From Glycine soja (lineage: Eukaryota > Streptophyta > Magnoliopsida > Fabales > Fabaceae), in contig NC_041005.1 in the NCBI RefSeq assembly GCF_004193775.1, positions 9,736,501-9,800,500 on the forward strand: a DNA stretch of 64,000 bases, in the 5' to 3' direction. A program made the translations under genes and the position numbers. Under the pieces are notes generated by a model that made no database searches, was not told the DNA's origin, and was given only the letters and a program-made list of their open reading frames with translations. Shown one piece after another: positions 24,481-36,026 of the stretch (its first letter is position 1; each line of letters opens with the position of its first letter).

Positions 24481-25780
24481 TGATCTTACAAAATAAAATA
24501 TAAAACAATTCATTGACGATAAAATTTATACATTAATTATACATACACAAATTAAGTATATTTACAAAAAAATTAATTAAAATAAGGGAAATTTAAATGT
24601 ATTATACAATCACGGAAATTTAAATGTATTATACAAAATAAATTAAATCACATCCAAAGACAATTTTACATAAATAATAAATTATATTTTTTTAATTTCA
24701 ATAACAAAATATATTATACAAATAACCTAATTCATATATATTCTATAAATAAATTAAATTACATAAAAATATAAATTTCAATATATAAAATAATATTTAT
24801 ATTTTCGGCTAAAAATTAAAATAATATATATACAAAATTAATAATTAAATTTTCGACTATAAACTAACGTAATATAAAAAACTAAAAATTAAAAACTAAA
24901 ACTAACGTAATATAAAAAATTAAATTCTAACCTAATTTAAAATTAATAATTTATACTACATAAAATTATTCTTAATCTATGAATAATTTACCATATACAA
25001 AATTAATGACTTTAAATAATTACGAGTAATATAATTTAATATACAAAATCAATAATTTTAAATACGTAAAACTATTATAATTTAAACATAACATATTTTG
25101 TCTAATAATAACTAAAACTAACATAATATAAAATATTTCATTCTAACCTAATTTAAAATTAATAATTTCCAGCACATACAATTTTTTTAATCTATGATAT
25201 TAAATATTTAAATTAAATGTAATCTACTATATACAACATTTAAACTAAAGCTAATCTAAAATTAATAAGTTACGCTACTTCAAATTATTTCTAATCTATT
25301 TTACAAAAAATTTCAACTAAACTTAATCTATCATATCAAAATTTAAAATATTCCTAATCTACCATATAAAATTAATAACTTAGAGTATGTAAAACTATTC
25401 CTAATTTATCATATAAACCTAAATCTAATCTACCATATAACATTAATAATTCAAACTAAACTATACAAAATTATTATCTTATACTACCTAAAACTATTCA
25501 TTTATCAAAATATAATCTGGCATATATAACATTAACAATTCAAACTAAACTATACAAAATTATTATCTTATACTACCTAAAACTATTCATTTATCAAAAT
25601 ATAAACATCTACATAAATAAAACATATAAAATATATTGAATATATAACTTACAAGCTTTTAGAAAATGGAAGAACACAAACTAAACAGCACCACCAGCTA
25701 CCTCTCTCAACACAAGCAACCACCTTCTTTTTCACCTTCAACACACAAATTTTACAAGGAAGCGCGACCTGGTCCCTCTG
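24481..25780. other. AT-rich leader region of the MULE upstream of the PMD gene
   Basis: Very AT-rich with diverged repeated phrases ('ctaatctaccatataaaattaat', 'aaactattcctaat'). A near-exact direct repeat of about 70 bp starts at 25452 and again at 25541 (period 89 bp, beginning CAAACTAAACTATAC). No frame is supported. By position it should contain the promoter of the PMD gene. Confidence 0.55.
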
Positions 25781-26189
25781 CACTTGGGTTTTTAAATCCC
25801 ACTGAAGCTGAAAGCGCTAACCCCACTGGCGCCTCCCTCTCACCCAAATCGCCAGCTCGAGTGGCGCCTTCCAGCTACGACCTGAGCAGCTGCAAGTGCT
25901 GCAGCCTATGCCTGCAGCTCTGCAAACCCAAGTGCAGGTGCTGAAGTCGCTGGTCAAACTAGCGCTTCCATGCACCTTTGGACGCACCAATAGGAGCTGC
26001 GATATGCAGTCCTTTGTTGCCAGTCGCAGTAACGACATGCCACGTGGCTCGTCTCTGTCGAAGGCGCCATCAACACTGGCGCCATGCATGACTGGTACGT
26101 AAAAAACAGCACCCCTGTGAAAATTGTTTAGAAACAACCCTACTTTGAAAAATAATTTCTAAAAGAAACCTAAAGTGGGAAATTTGCCA
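25780..26189 (-). repeat. Right terminal inverted repeat and GC-rich subterminal arm of the MULE
   Basis: The reverse complement begins TGGCAAATTTCCCAC and parallels 16496-16860, with diverged GGCGCCA/CTGGCGA words inside. Open frames here (25666-25944 plus, 25817-26137 minus) are by-products of the GC-rich repeat. Confidence 0.75.
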
Positions 26190-26198
26190 AAGTTTTTG
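26190..26198. repeat. Target-site duplication of the large MULE, right
   Basis: AAGTTTTTG, identical to 16487-16495. Confidence 0.9.
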
Positions 26199-27776
26199 CC
26201 CCAAAAATCTCGAGTTTTCCTTTCAAGGCAACACCTAGCTAGTCGAGCTCGAACTCGAATTTGATGTACAAAGTTAGAATTTGATGGACAAGTTGATTGA
26301 AATTTAGGACACAATGTTAGTACTGTTTAGCAACCACAAACAAGGCCGAAAATTAAACGAAAGCAGGTAGCCCAAGTCACAGTAAGGTCAGAAAGTCCAA
26401 TTGATGAAATGTACGTTTCTAATGAAGAATTAATTAACTTTGTCACATTGCACCCCGATTTTCAACAATTTGAGCTGGAAAGGTGGTAAGATAGAGTAAT
26501 GGGTCTCAATTGATTAGAGTGGTATGCGTTTTTGAGAAGCATCGGGCATTGAATTGTTTGGACCATTCGGCAAATGGGGTAGCAAATCCAATGTAACCGT
26601 CGTTTTCAAGTCACAGCCAGAGATATTTCGATTGGATTTGGTGAGGGCGCAAGTTACTCCAATTTCAACTTTTTCACGGCACTGCACATGCTTCCACCAT
26701 TCTTTTATTTATATTCCCTCTAGTAAGCTCTCTCAAAAGCCTTAGGAAGAGGTGCTCTTGTTGAAGTGTTTTTATTTCTTTAATTTGTTGGAATTCTGGA
26801 TTCACACATAGGATAGGACACTTAGCCCATTGTGAGTGTGGGCAGCAGGAGAACCAACCTTAAAGACTAACCGATATTTTAATAATAATACGTATTGAAT
26901 TGAGGGCCATGGTTGGAATGTTTCTCAAGAGAGAGCAAGTTGCATGCGCCTAAAGTGCTCTCGCTTTTGTGTTATTCACCTCTTTTCACCACAACTTTTT
27001 TCTTTTTCTTTTCCTTTGGCTGTTTCACTTTGAAACGCAAGCTTTTTTTTTTTTATCTAATTTATTTGTGAATATTTATCTAATCTATAATATTTTTTAT
27101 ATTAATTATTTTATACTAAAAATATCTCTTATTAAAATAAGAGAAAAAATATATTGATAAATAATTATATATATATATATATTAATGAGAAAAATAATTT
27201 TTAAACAAATTATAAATTTAAGATAAACTTATTGATATAAATTAAATTAATCATTTTTTAATTTTAATAAATTAAATAATTGAATTTTATATATAAAAAC
27301 AAAAGAAATATACTGACAATAAGTGGCTCTAGGATATGTGATAAGTGGTTAATTAGTTCATCCATAATTAGCATTGAAGAGCTTCTGATTTATTAAAGGC
27401 CATTTGAGTATCACGTGAAGATTAGTTTCACAGTCAAAAAACTGTGAGAAAAGTAAAAACCTTGTTTTAATTGTTTAAAATAAAAAAAAGGAAAATTTAC
27501 CTTTTGTCTTACTTCCAAAGTTGCAACATTTTGATTGTTGATGACCAACTTCAAAATTTAAACTTGTATGCAAACCAAATTTCAATATTGCTCGTCTGAC
27601 AAACTGAATTTTTAAACTGTAATATCATTTATTATTACAAAAAACTATACTGTACTATTTATTGGTTCATTGGTTTAATGGAATACCATAATCCTTTAAC
27701 TCATGATTAACACAATTATATTATCTCTTACTCACGTTACTTGTCCATTTTGTATAAATATAACAATTGGCAACAT
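26199..27776. other. Intergenic, nothing firmly recognised
   Basis: 26199-27000 has balanced composition and may be flanking host sequence interrupted by the MULE, but no frame longer than about 60 codons is present and none looks conserved. 27050-27780 is AT-rich. Confidence 0.45.
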
Positions 27777-29945
27777 ATTAATTACTAGAATAAATTATAC
27801 CTGTATTTTTTGTGTGTTTTTTTTAAATTATATCTGACATTTTTTTTATCTTCCAGAAAATCTGTTAATTATTTAATTCACATTATATTCAGACTCCTCC
27901 CTCCAAACATTATTTAATAATTTAATAGAAAATTTATATTTAAAATATTTTCATCTTCTTTCTCTTACAAAAATTTATATCTAAAATACTCAAATATTTA
28001 TAAAACTAAGAATTTTTCCAAAGCCGCACCATAACTATAACACTGCCAGGGCCTCTTCGAACTTATATCAAATTGATCAAAACTACATATAAAATAGATC
28101 AAACTCAATACATTCATCACATCAATGTGCCCACCTTCACCTTTCAGGGATAAGGATCAGCTTCACCATCATGCCATCAAACACATCCAAGCCACATATC
28201 AAAGGAACTCTGACCCTACCAAGACCTAGACCAAAAATCCTAAGCTTCTAAACACGCAGTGATCCTACCAAGGCCCCGTGCAGCAACATCAGCGATAGTC
28301 ATTATTGTACTTCCGCCACTCTTAAATTCAGCCAATAAATAAAGTAACAATATAGACGTTGTACACTGTCCAATAATAAAGGTAACAATTTCATGTTAAC
28401 TTCATAAAAGTTGCTCCAGAAAGTAGCAATATAGACCTTTTTACATAATCTTGTCATCTAAAAGCCAAAAAAGCCCCTACGCAACTATATATCAACTTGT
28501 TTCTCAATGTGTATATCAGTTTCACATTACAAAAAAGTATGGCCCTTCACAAGTATGTCTATATCCAAAAGTGATTCAATAATTCCCTAAAAAATAATTA
28601 ATAGTCAATCATACATCCTGCATCCTGCATCCTTGTCTTCCTTTTAGCTCTAAGTTTTTGCCTTTTTTTAAGTGTGCTCTTGTATCCTCTGTAGTGTTCA
28701 CTCCTCCACTTGAAGATTCATCTGGCACTTGTGAATGTATTTGTGTTTGCTGAAATTGAAAGAGAAAAAAATCAGTTATAAACAGGTGAAGATGTTTGCT
28801 GAAATTTAATTATAAGAAGATCAATTTACATAAAAATATATACCTGGTTGGTGACTTTAGATTGTTGTGAACATGCAAAATTAGCTTGGACAGATTCAGA
28901 ATTGTCAGCACCTTTATTTTGTTAAAGCATAAAATTAATTCAAAATATTACATACTAAAAACTAGAATATTAATATAATAAAAGTTACAATATTAAATTA
29001 TGTCTATATAAACCTTTTTTGGATTTCCCACTAGAGCCCTTTGACGGGTCCTATAATTATGACCAAACTCTTTGCAAGTTGAACATCGAACGGTATTGGA
29101 CCTGCTTGCTTGTTGGGTACCAGATTCTCCTTCAACTTCACTCTTCCTCCTAGTTTTCCTAGACCTTTCTGGTAACCTTTTCAAGGCAGAAGGATCAATA
29201 TTGGGGTAACCTCCCCTTTTCTTAACATCCAGTTCAGGCATGGGGTGAAATATTTCTGAATAAGCAAGCGATCATTTTGAATTGTAAAATGCCAAGTCAC
29301 AATAGCTCTCAACATTGGCCCTTTTGTAACGTACACATGCACAAACATGTTTACATGGCAATTCTGTAATCTGCTAGTAATTACAACCACAAATTACAGC
29401 CACAAAACTTGTCATTAAGTTTTACCACAAATTGAGTGAATCCATCCTTAACTTGAAATTCATCAGATCCAACATGGCTAACAACACAGTATCTACCATC
29501 TTGCATAGTTTTATCTAACAACACCCTTACTCTATGTCTTTATCTTAAAAGTAACTCCATCTAGAGTTGAAGATGCATGAATCCTCCAAGTACACTCTAA
29601 ATCTACACATTCACAAGTCACTCTTGTCTTTTCATTTTTTACCTTTCTCAACTCAAATCCTTCCTATATAGCAAAATCTTTAAGCACTTCCCTAAAGTGG
29701 TTCACATTCAAAACACAATTGATTGACTTCAAGCTTTATCCTTGCATCCTTCTCCTTCTTATATGGTTTCCTTAAAACTCCTCTCTCAACATTAATATCA
29801 TATCATCATCAAAATGAGGATTCCTAATCACATCGCGGGTTTCCTCAAAATCACTAACACAATCACTCTGATTTTTATCACTCCAATCTCCATACTCACC
29901 AACAAGATCATACTCACTTTCATAAGACTGATTATCACTCTCATC

Positions 29946-31019
29946 TGTTGGAAAAGTGCCCTCAATAATTTAAGAGGGGGGAGGGGTGAATTAAGTTAAA
30001 AAATTTCTCGTTTAATTGACTTCTAAATCCCCTTTTAAATCTATATGTTAAGAATATTGAAGATGAAGATGAAGGTTATATCAATAGAATACTTCAAGTG
30101 TGCAAGATAAAAAAAATATGCAAGATAAAGTAATCAAGATAGGGAAGAGGGGAATGCAAACTCGGTTTATCCTAGTTCGGTCACTTCCTGTGCCTACATC
30201 CAGTCCTTAAGCAACCCATTTGAGATTTCCACTAACTTTGTAAAACCTTTTTACAACTTCTGAACACTCGAGGGATCCCTTTCCCTTGTGTTCAGGAAAC
30301 TCGCAATTCAAGAGACAAATAGTCTCTTGATCTCAATAAGTCTTTAAAGAGAGTACAAATGTTTTTCTCTCTTTTAAAGAAGAAGATACAAGATGAATTT
30401 CTTAGAAGAATCCTTAATTGATTTGCAAGTGTTTAACCAATGATTTGTTTTTGAGAAGATAAGACAATAAGGTTCTAAAAAAACTCTCTAAAAAATTTCG
30501 TAGATAAGTCACATATTTATAGGCCCTTGGTGGTTTTTTAAAAACTTATGAAGGGATGTGACTTTTCAGAGTAACTTTTAAAAGTAATCGATTACAACTC
30601 TTTGGTAATCGATTACACAGTTATGTAATCAGGAGTCATGACTTTTCAATTTGAATTTTGTAGTTCTGTTACTAGTAATCAATTACAGACAAATGGTAAT
30701 CGATTACAGTTTTCAAATTTCAATTTTTTTGAAAAAACTTTTTAAAATAATTTTGCTTCTAGTAATCGATTACTAGTGGAAAAATGCATTTTTTTTTCAG
30801 AAAATGTTAAAAATATTTTAAAACCTTTTTATAATCAATTTAAAAACTATGTTGTGAGGCCAAACCTTTGCAATCACTAATAGACTCTTTTAACAAAGAT
30901 AGACTAAGACTTAGCTTTCTTCTTGATCTTTGTTTTTTTAGTCTTGATTTGGACTTGAAATAAAACTTGTGTTGCTTTTGCCTTGGCATCATCAAAACCT
31001 TCATACACATACATTCACA
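29946..31019 (-). mobile_element. Solo LTR (1074 bp) with TSD TCATC
   Basis: The ends are TG (29946) and CA (31019) with TCATC on both sides (29941-29945 and 31020-31024). An alternative right end at 30988 is also followed by TCATC. 31019 is preferred because it leaves the disrupted transposase frame continuous across the insertion. On the minus strand there is a TATA-like CCTATAAATATGTG (about 30520) and several TAATCGATTA palindromes. The 'cctacatccagtcctt' and 'aaaccttttacaact' segments resemble the LTR family at 55868-57480, but it is shorter and diverged. Confidence 0.8.
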
Positions 31020-31153
31020 TCATCCATTTCGTAACTCTTATCATCATCACTTGTATTCACCTCATCCTCATAAAATTGTCCATTAACATTCACAGGTTCA
31101 TTCATAGATTCATTCAACAATTCATTCACAGATTCATTCATAGGTTCATTAAC

Positions 31154-33122
31154 GGCAAATTTCCCCATCTGGGGTAATTTTAGAAACTATTTCCCCAGAT
31201 GAGGTTGTTTTTAAATTATTTCCAAGAGGGGACAGTTTTTTACGTGAAAAGCATGCATGCAGGACCCAAACCGCCAGAACCAGTAGCGAGTTTGGTGTCC
31301 TTGAGCAAATCGCCAGTGTTAATGGCGATACCAGTGACCAAATCGCCACTTGAAATGGCGACATGCACAGCGTTTGGGAACCGTCAGTCAAACTGGCGAG
31401 TTCCATGGATTAAGCTGGTTTTGTTTTCTTTTGCTGAACGATGAAGCATGAATTGGAACCTGACCTCGTAGGCTACGAGAGTGGAATATTCAACGATACG
31501 TGTCAGGTTGGGAAGCAGTAATTATGACGTGGGGAATTGAGCAATAACTCTGTATGTAAATTAAAACAACTTATATTCTTTTATAGAATTATAAATGAAT
31601 ACAAAAAAGTTAACATTTGATTCGATTTAAATTTGAAGATAATAATACAACTATAACAAAAATATTTTAAAGATAGTATGGGATTTTTTAGAAATTAAAA
31701 TAAAATAAGATTTAATTTGAATGTAAAGATAATGAAGTATTCTGAATAACAATAATTTTTTTGGTTACAATTATAACAATAATTAATACAGTTTAATGCC
31801 AATTTAAAAATATAATTGTAAGTTAAAATAACTATAGAATTAAAACTAATAATTTTGTCCGTTCATCGCACAAAATAATAGTTATTGTTATATAATTTAA
31901 ATTAGTATTGAATAAATATAAAGTTATTTTTACCTATTCATAGCTTGTTTGATTTAAAAAAAATTATTGAAATTCAATTTAGAGATAGAAATAAAAAAGA
32001 GTATATTGAAAAGAATGAAGAATTAGAAAAATAAAATTTAAAAAAAAAGATAAAAGGGGAATACCGGAATAGTTTGAGATCGATTATCAAGGGAGAAATA
32101 GTTTGAAATGCATGAACAGTTGCAGAGGAAAGAATATTAAAAGTGTGTCTAATTGATAGAATGAGAAGAATGAAAACATTACTCTCCAAGTGGTATAATC
32201 AAATTTATAATATAGGAATTGGTTTTCAATTACATCTAAATTAATCTTAATTCTTTTAACATTTGTTGTTAATTAAATATTTTAATTTCCAAAATTAAGT
32301 TAATTTGATTCATACTACTAAAAAAAATTTAATTTGATTCTTTTGTCAATTTTTCATATTTTATCATTTTATCTAAATATTCTGGAGAGTTATGAAGATA
32401 TAAAATAATTTCAAAAGCTTATAAATATTAAATATAAAATGTACCAACATGATGATATTTAAAAGATTTTACAACAAATTATTTGAGGATAGGAAATTTT
32501 AATCTTTATTATTTTGAGTGAAGTTTATTTTTTAGTTAGTAAATTCGAAACAAAAATAAATAAAAATTTATTTGTTCAATTTTTGTAAAGTTTGTAGGTA
32601 GAAAATGAAAATAACGTTTAGATCAAATTTCTTTAATTTTAAAATAAAAACTAATTAATTTAAAGTAGAAAACAACTAAAAAAATTAAAATACGATTAAG
32701 TTTTATTTATTTTTTTCTAAAAGATATTGCCGTCTGCTGCATGGAATTATGAATTATTTGTGCTACCTAATTTTGCCCACTCTCGTAGCCTATATAGCGA
32801 GGTCAGGCCAATTCATGCTTCATCGTTCAGCAAAAAAAACAAAACCAAAGCGCTGCCAAAGCTTAATCCATGGAACTCGCCAGTTTGACTGGCGGTTCCC
32901 AAAAGCTGCGAATGTCGCCATTTCAAGTGACGATTTGGTCACTGGTATTGTCATTGACGCTGGCGATTTGCTCAACGACACCAAACTCGCCACTGGTTCT
33001 GGCGGTTTGGGTCCTGCATGCATGCTTTTTACGTAAAAAACTGCCCCCTCTTTGAAATAATTTAAAAATAACCCCATCTGGAGAAATAGTTTCTAAAACT
33101 ACCCCAGATGGGAAAATTTGCC
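31154..33122. mobile_element. Non-autonomous MULE (1969 bp), long TIRs, 9-bp TSD
   Basis: TTCATTAAC flanks both ends exactly (31145-31153 and 33123-33131). The TIRs run about 330 bp (31154 to about 31486, and about 32782 to 33122), starting GGCAAATTTTCCC / GGCAAATTTCCCC and containing 'ttttttacgt', 'gcatgcatgcaggacccaaa' and repeated TCGCCA/TGGCGA words. The centre (31500-32740) is AT-rich and non-coding. The terminal bases and the 'ttttttacgt..gcatg' block resemble those of the large MULE at 16496-26189, so the two may be mobilised by related transposases. Frames in the arms (such as 31199-31444 and 32820-33077) are TIR shadows. Confidence 0.9.
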
Positions 33123-33669
33123 TTCATTAACATTTTCATTCACAGGTTCATTCACATTTTCTATCACAGGTAAGTTCCAGAACCCATCCTTTCTTATACT
33201 AACATACATATGAATATAAATTGAATTTTGATTCTCAACAAACATGTTCGACACATGAGCATCAACCTTAAAGGAAAGAATTTTACCATTAACGGTAGAA
33301 CGAAACCACAAAATAAAAGGGTGACATGGTGGCAAGTCTAAGTCATTAGCAATGTTGTTCACACAATCATGTGCATCGAACATTCCAAACTTATTCGAAT
33401 CAACATTGCATATCTTACTTTATTCGCCCTGTTGGTCTGTAAAATGGACCAAAATATCCACGTTGCCTGGTTCGACCTATGCACTTCATCCATTGTGTTT
33501 CCTATGGTACCAAACATCAACACTGTTTTAATCAACAATAATAAACAAATATTTTTAAAAATATCATGTGGTCCCAAACTAGTCCCCCACTGAAACCCTA
33601 TTTAGAAACAAGAAAGGATAAACAATCAAAATTAAATAAATAATTTAAAGCAATCAAATTGAATCGAAT

Positions 33670-35725
33670 ATGGCTTCTTCTTTGTCTCAAGACACCAGCA
33701 AGAGCATAAAGCTAAAGCGATACAACAACCACTCTCTTGTTCGCACTCATCCTCGTCTTCCTCTTCACCTTCAACTACCCTTTCCTCGTCGCCACCGATG
33801 CAACCCACTGCCACGACCATGTCCATGCCCACTCCCACTACTTCCTCTCCTCTGCGTTCAGTGCCTGGGAGAAGTTGGTTTGCCACTCTGCCACCCCCAG
33901 CTGCCCCAACAGTCTCACCGTCCTGGTGACGACCGTGGCGGGCTTTGTGGGTGATAACTGCTAAATAATTATATTTTGATAGTAGAAAATTAGTCAAATA
34001 TTGGTCTGAAATTAATTATTTAGCAGTTATTTGTGATTAAAAGTTAGAAAATTAACTAAGTTGAATTTTTGGTTGCAGATATAAAAATTGGAGGTGTAAC
34101 AAGTAAAGAGGGCAGAAAAATTGAAGAAAAGAAGAAAATTTGAAGAAGGCCCAGCCCAATACGCGCGCTCAGCGCGCGTCACGGGCTAAGCGGGTCAGGA
34201 AGTACACGCGCTAAGCGCGGGGTGTCGCGCTAAGCGCGCCTACGAAGGCCCAAAGCCCACTTCAACAGCTATAAATAGAAAGCCAGTTCAAGGGAAAGAG
34301 AACGCGACCACAGAACCCCCTCTCCTAGGGGTTTCATTTACTCCCTTTCTTTCTTTTCTTTCACCCCCCTTCTCATTGTAAAGCCCTCGTGACTATGAGT
34401 GGCTATACCCCCTAGCTAGGGCCTGGTAGGCCTAAAAAGCCAATGATGTATGGAGCTTTTCAAGAGTTATCAATAAAAAGAGGAATTCCCTCCAAGTTCT
34501 TTTATTTATTTACTGTTCTTTCTTTTTACATCCTATATCTCTGAACTTGCTTTCTGTTAGGGTTTAGTCCACTCGGGAGAGGGTAAAACCTAATTAGGGG
34601 TAAGGAATGAATACTTGAATCTGTTTTTAAGGGTTAGGGCACTCGGGAGAGGGTAACGCTTAAGAGAACACTAAAAGGAAGAAATTATCGAGTTATCTTT
34701 TAGAGGGTTTTCCTTCTAGTTTCTTTTATCTGCTTTTCTTTCTTGCTTATTCTGCATCTCGGACTTTGTTTTCTGTTAGTCTTTAGGCCACTCGGGAGAG
34801 GGTAAAGCCTAATTAGGGATAAGGAATGAATACGTGAATCGGTTTTAAGGGTGAGGCCTCTCGGGAGAAGGTAACGCTTAATAGAACAATAAAAGAAAGA
34901 AATCATTGGGTTAGCATGACTTAATGCCTCAATGCCCATGCTTTAGAAAACATCTAGAATGTAATCTTAATGCATCTTAGTTATTGAGTCTTCGCAAAGG
35001 GCATTTGGAAGATAGGTAATTAAGGTAGGCTTGTCATCATGAGGCATCAGGGGCAAGTAGATGGATAAATGTGGGGGCAAAATTAGTTCACTGGTATTGA
35101 TAACAGACAAATCCATAATCCATATATCTAGGCTAATTAGACTTGTCAGGTTTTAGCGATTTTAATATATAGATTTTATTCCCTATTTTTATTGTTGGTT
35201 TTTCTTAGAAGTAGTTATTCCTTAGTTTACTGTTGGGTTTTAGGAGTAAGTATTTAGATTTAGTAGATTTAGATTTTATTTATTTGAATTTCGTAGAAGT
35301 AGTTATCTTTATCACAATTTAAATATTTTATCTTCTAATTTTATCTTTTAATCTTATCTTTAAATCTTTTATCTTATCTTATCTATTATCTTTATCTTTT
35401 ATTTTAAATTTTAAATTTCTTAGATTTAGATTGCCTTTAATTTTATACACGAATTTTACAACTTGCAAACTGAAAAGTACTTCACATAAGTGTAACAAAA
35501 TCCCTGTGGTACGACACTCGGCTTACCGATAGATTATTACTACGAGCGATTTGGTACACTTGCCAAAGAGCTAACAGTGGGCAGCCACTGCTCCCTAGCC
35601 CTGAAGAAGCACGACGACAATGTCATTTTGCATGTCAACATTGCCAACCCCCAACCTGCTATTGTCTATGCTTCATCCAGCTCTATCTACAACCACAACA
35701 CCCAAAGGAAAAGTAAAATGTGAAC
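33670..35725 (+). pseudogene. Rearranged fragment of UDP-glucuronate 4-epimerase (GAE)
   Basis: ATG 33670 opens MASSLSQDTSKSIKLKRYN, the cytosolic N-terminus of plant GAE proteins. The frame then shifts by one (about 33730), skipping part of the parent, to TTLLFALILVFLFTFNYP, the type-II membrane anchor. It continues to AWEKLV and SLTVLVTTVAGFVG, where the Rossmann GxxGxxG has lost its first Gly. After the solo LTR at 33952-35576 the same frame resumes with SHCSLALKKHDDNV. It then jumps by a large deletion to NIANPQPAIVYASSSSIYN and ends with TGA near 35722. Intact GAEs (about 430 residues, Golgi) interconvert UDP-glucuronate and UDP-galacturonate for pectin synthesis. This copy lacks the catalytic YxxxK region and cannot function. 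It was most likely captured by the surrounding MULE. Confidence 0.8.
33952..35576 (+). mobile_element. Solo LTR (1625 bp) with TSD GTGGG, inside the GAE fragment
   Basis: It begins TGATAACTGCTAAATAATTA and ends GAGCTAACA. GTGGG is duplicated at 33947-33951 and 35577-35581. It contains ACGCGCGCTCAGCGCGCG / CTAAGCGCG words, a TATA box (GCTATAAATAG, about 34269), AATAAAA near 34470 and two copies of a segment with CACTCGGGAGAGGGTAA (about 34570 and 34790, each repeated in shorter form). There is no internal coding region, so this is an LTR-LTR recombination product of a Ty3/gypsy-like element. Confidence 0.88.
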
Positions 35726-36026
35726 AGAGGAACAAAAATCATGAACTAGAAGAGAAAATTGCCTAATGGAAAAGGAACAGAGGAGGAACGTTCACCTAAT
35801 TTTTGAGTGGAACCCTAATTGAAAGAAGAGGAATATGCGAACAGGAACCCGAATCACGAGAGCAAAAATATATTAGAGGCAATTTCGTCTGTTCACATAT
35901 TTCAATCGACATTAGTTAATAACGTTAACAGATGGGGTAAAAGTAATGTAAAAAAAAGTAGGGATATCAGGTGAAATTTGTGAAAAACACAAGTGGGTGT
36001 GAGTGTAATTTACTCTAATTAATAAT

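Larger units (their letters stand above)
16496..26189. mobile_element. Near-complete 9.7-kb Mutator-like element (MULE) with transposase and PMD genes
   Basis: The left end (GACAAATTTCCCACTTTAGG) and the right end read on the minus strand (TGGCAAATTTCCCACTTTAG) match and continue into 'ttgtttctaaacaatt', 'cacaggggtg' and 'ttttttacgta' for about 115 bp, followed by GC-rich arms with repeated GGCGA words. The flanks carry an exact 9-bp duplication, AAGTTTTTG. Inside are a MuDR-type transposase gene on the plus strand and a plant-mobile-domain gene on the minus strand, converging on a telomere-like repeat block. The perfect TSD suggests fairly recent insertion. Each gene has a nonsense codon, so this copy may no longer be autonomous, although its ends look mobilisable. 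Confidence 0.92.
28990..33400 (-). pseudogene. Degraded MuDR-like transposase, internally deleted and interrupted
   Basis: Read on the minus strand from about 33383: an N-terminal segment (CHPFILWFRSTVNGKILSF), an acidic Asn/Glu repeat stretch (NEPMNESVNELLNES) and an acidic tail (EMDESDNQSYESEYDL, ending MILMLREEF). These join if the solo LTR 29946-31019 and the MULE 31154-33122 are ignored. Around 29560-29720 HFREVLKDFAI and CTWRIHASSTLDGV match the MuDR DNA-binding domain, with stops. The catalytic DDE core is missing. The C-terminal part resumes at about 29250 with KKRGGYPNIDPSALKRLPER and a zinc-knuckle-like CSTCKEFGHNYRTR that lacks its last Cys. This is a defective derivative of an autonomous MULE, distinct from the 16.5-26.2 kb element. 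Confidence 0.65.
27786..36017. mobile_element. Older MULE with diverged TIRs, transposase remnant and captured GAE fragment
   Basis: The left end (TAGAATAAATTATACCTG, then TGTGTGTTTT, ATCTGACATTTTTTTTA and TCTGTTAATT) aligns by eye with the reverse complement of the right end (TAGAGTAAATTACACTC, TTGTGTTTTTC, CCTGATATCCCTACTTTTTTT, CATCTGTTAACG). Flanks ATTAATTAC (27777-27785) and ATTAATAAT (36018-36026) match at 7 of 9 positions, compatible with an old TSD. The interior has a minus-strand MuDR-like transposase remnant and a plus-strand GAE fragment. Three younger insertions with perfect TSDs sit inside. Removing them leaves about 3.5 kb. The outer boundary is less certain than the nested ones. 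Confidence 0.55.

Noticed and set aside
30988..31019. Alternative right end of the solo LTR at 30988
   Set aside because: It is also followed by TCATC, but choosing 31019 leaves the acidic transposase frame continuous across the insertion, which 30988 does not.
31199..31444. Short frames in both arms of the 2-kb MULE (81-95 codons)
   Set aside because: The same peptide appears in inverted orientation at 32820-33077 because both lie in the TIR; GC-rich TIR sequence explains the openness.
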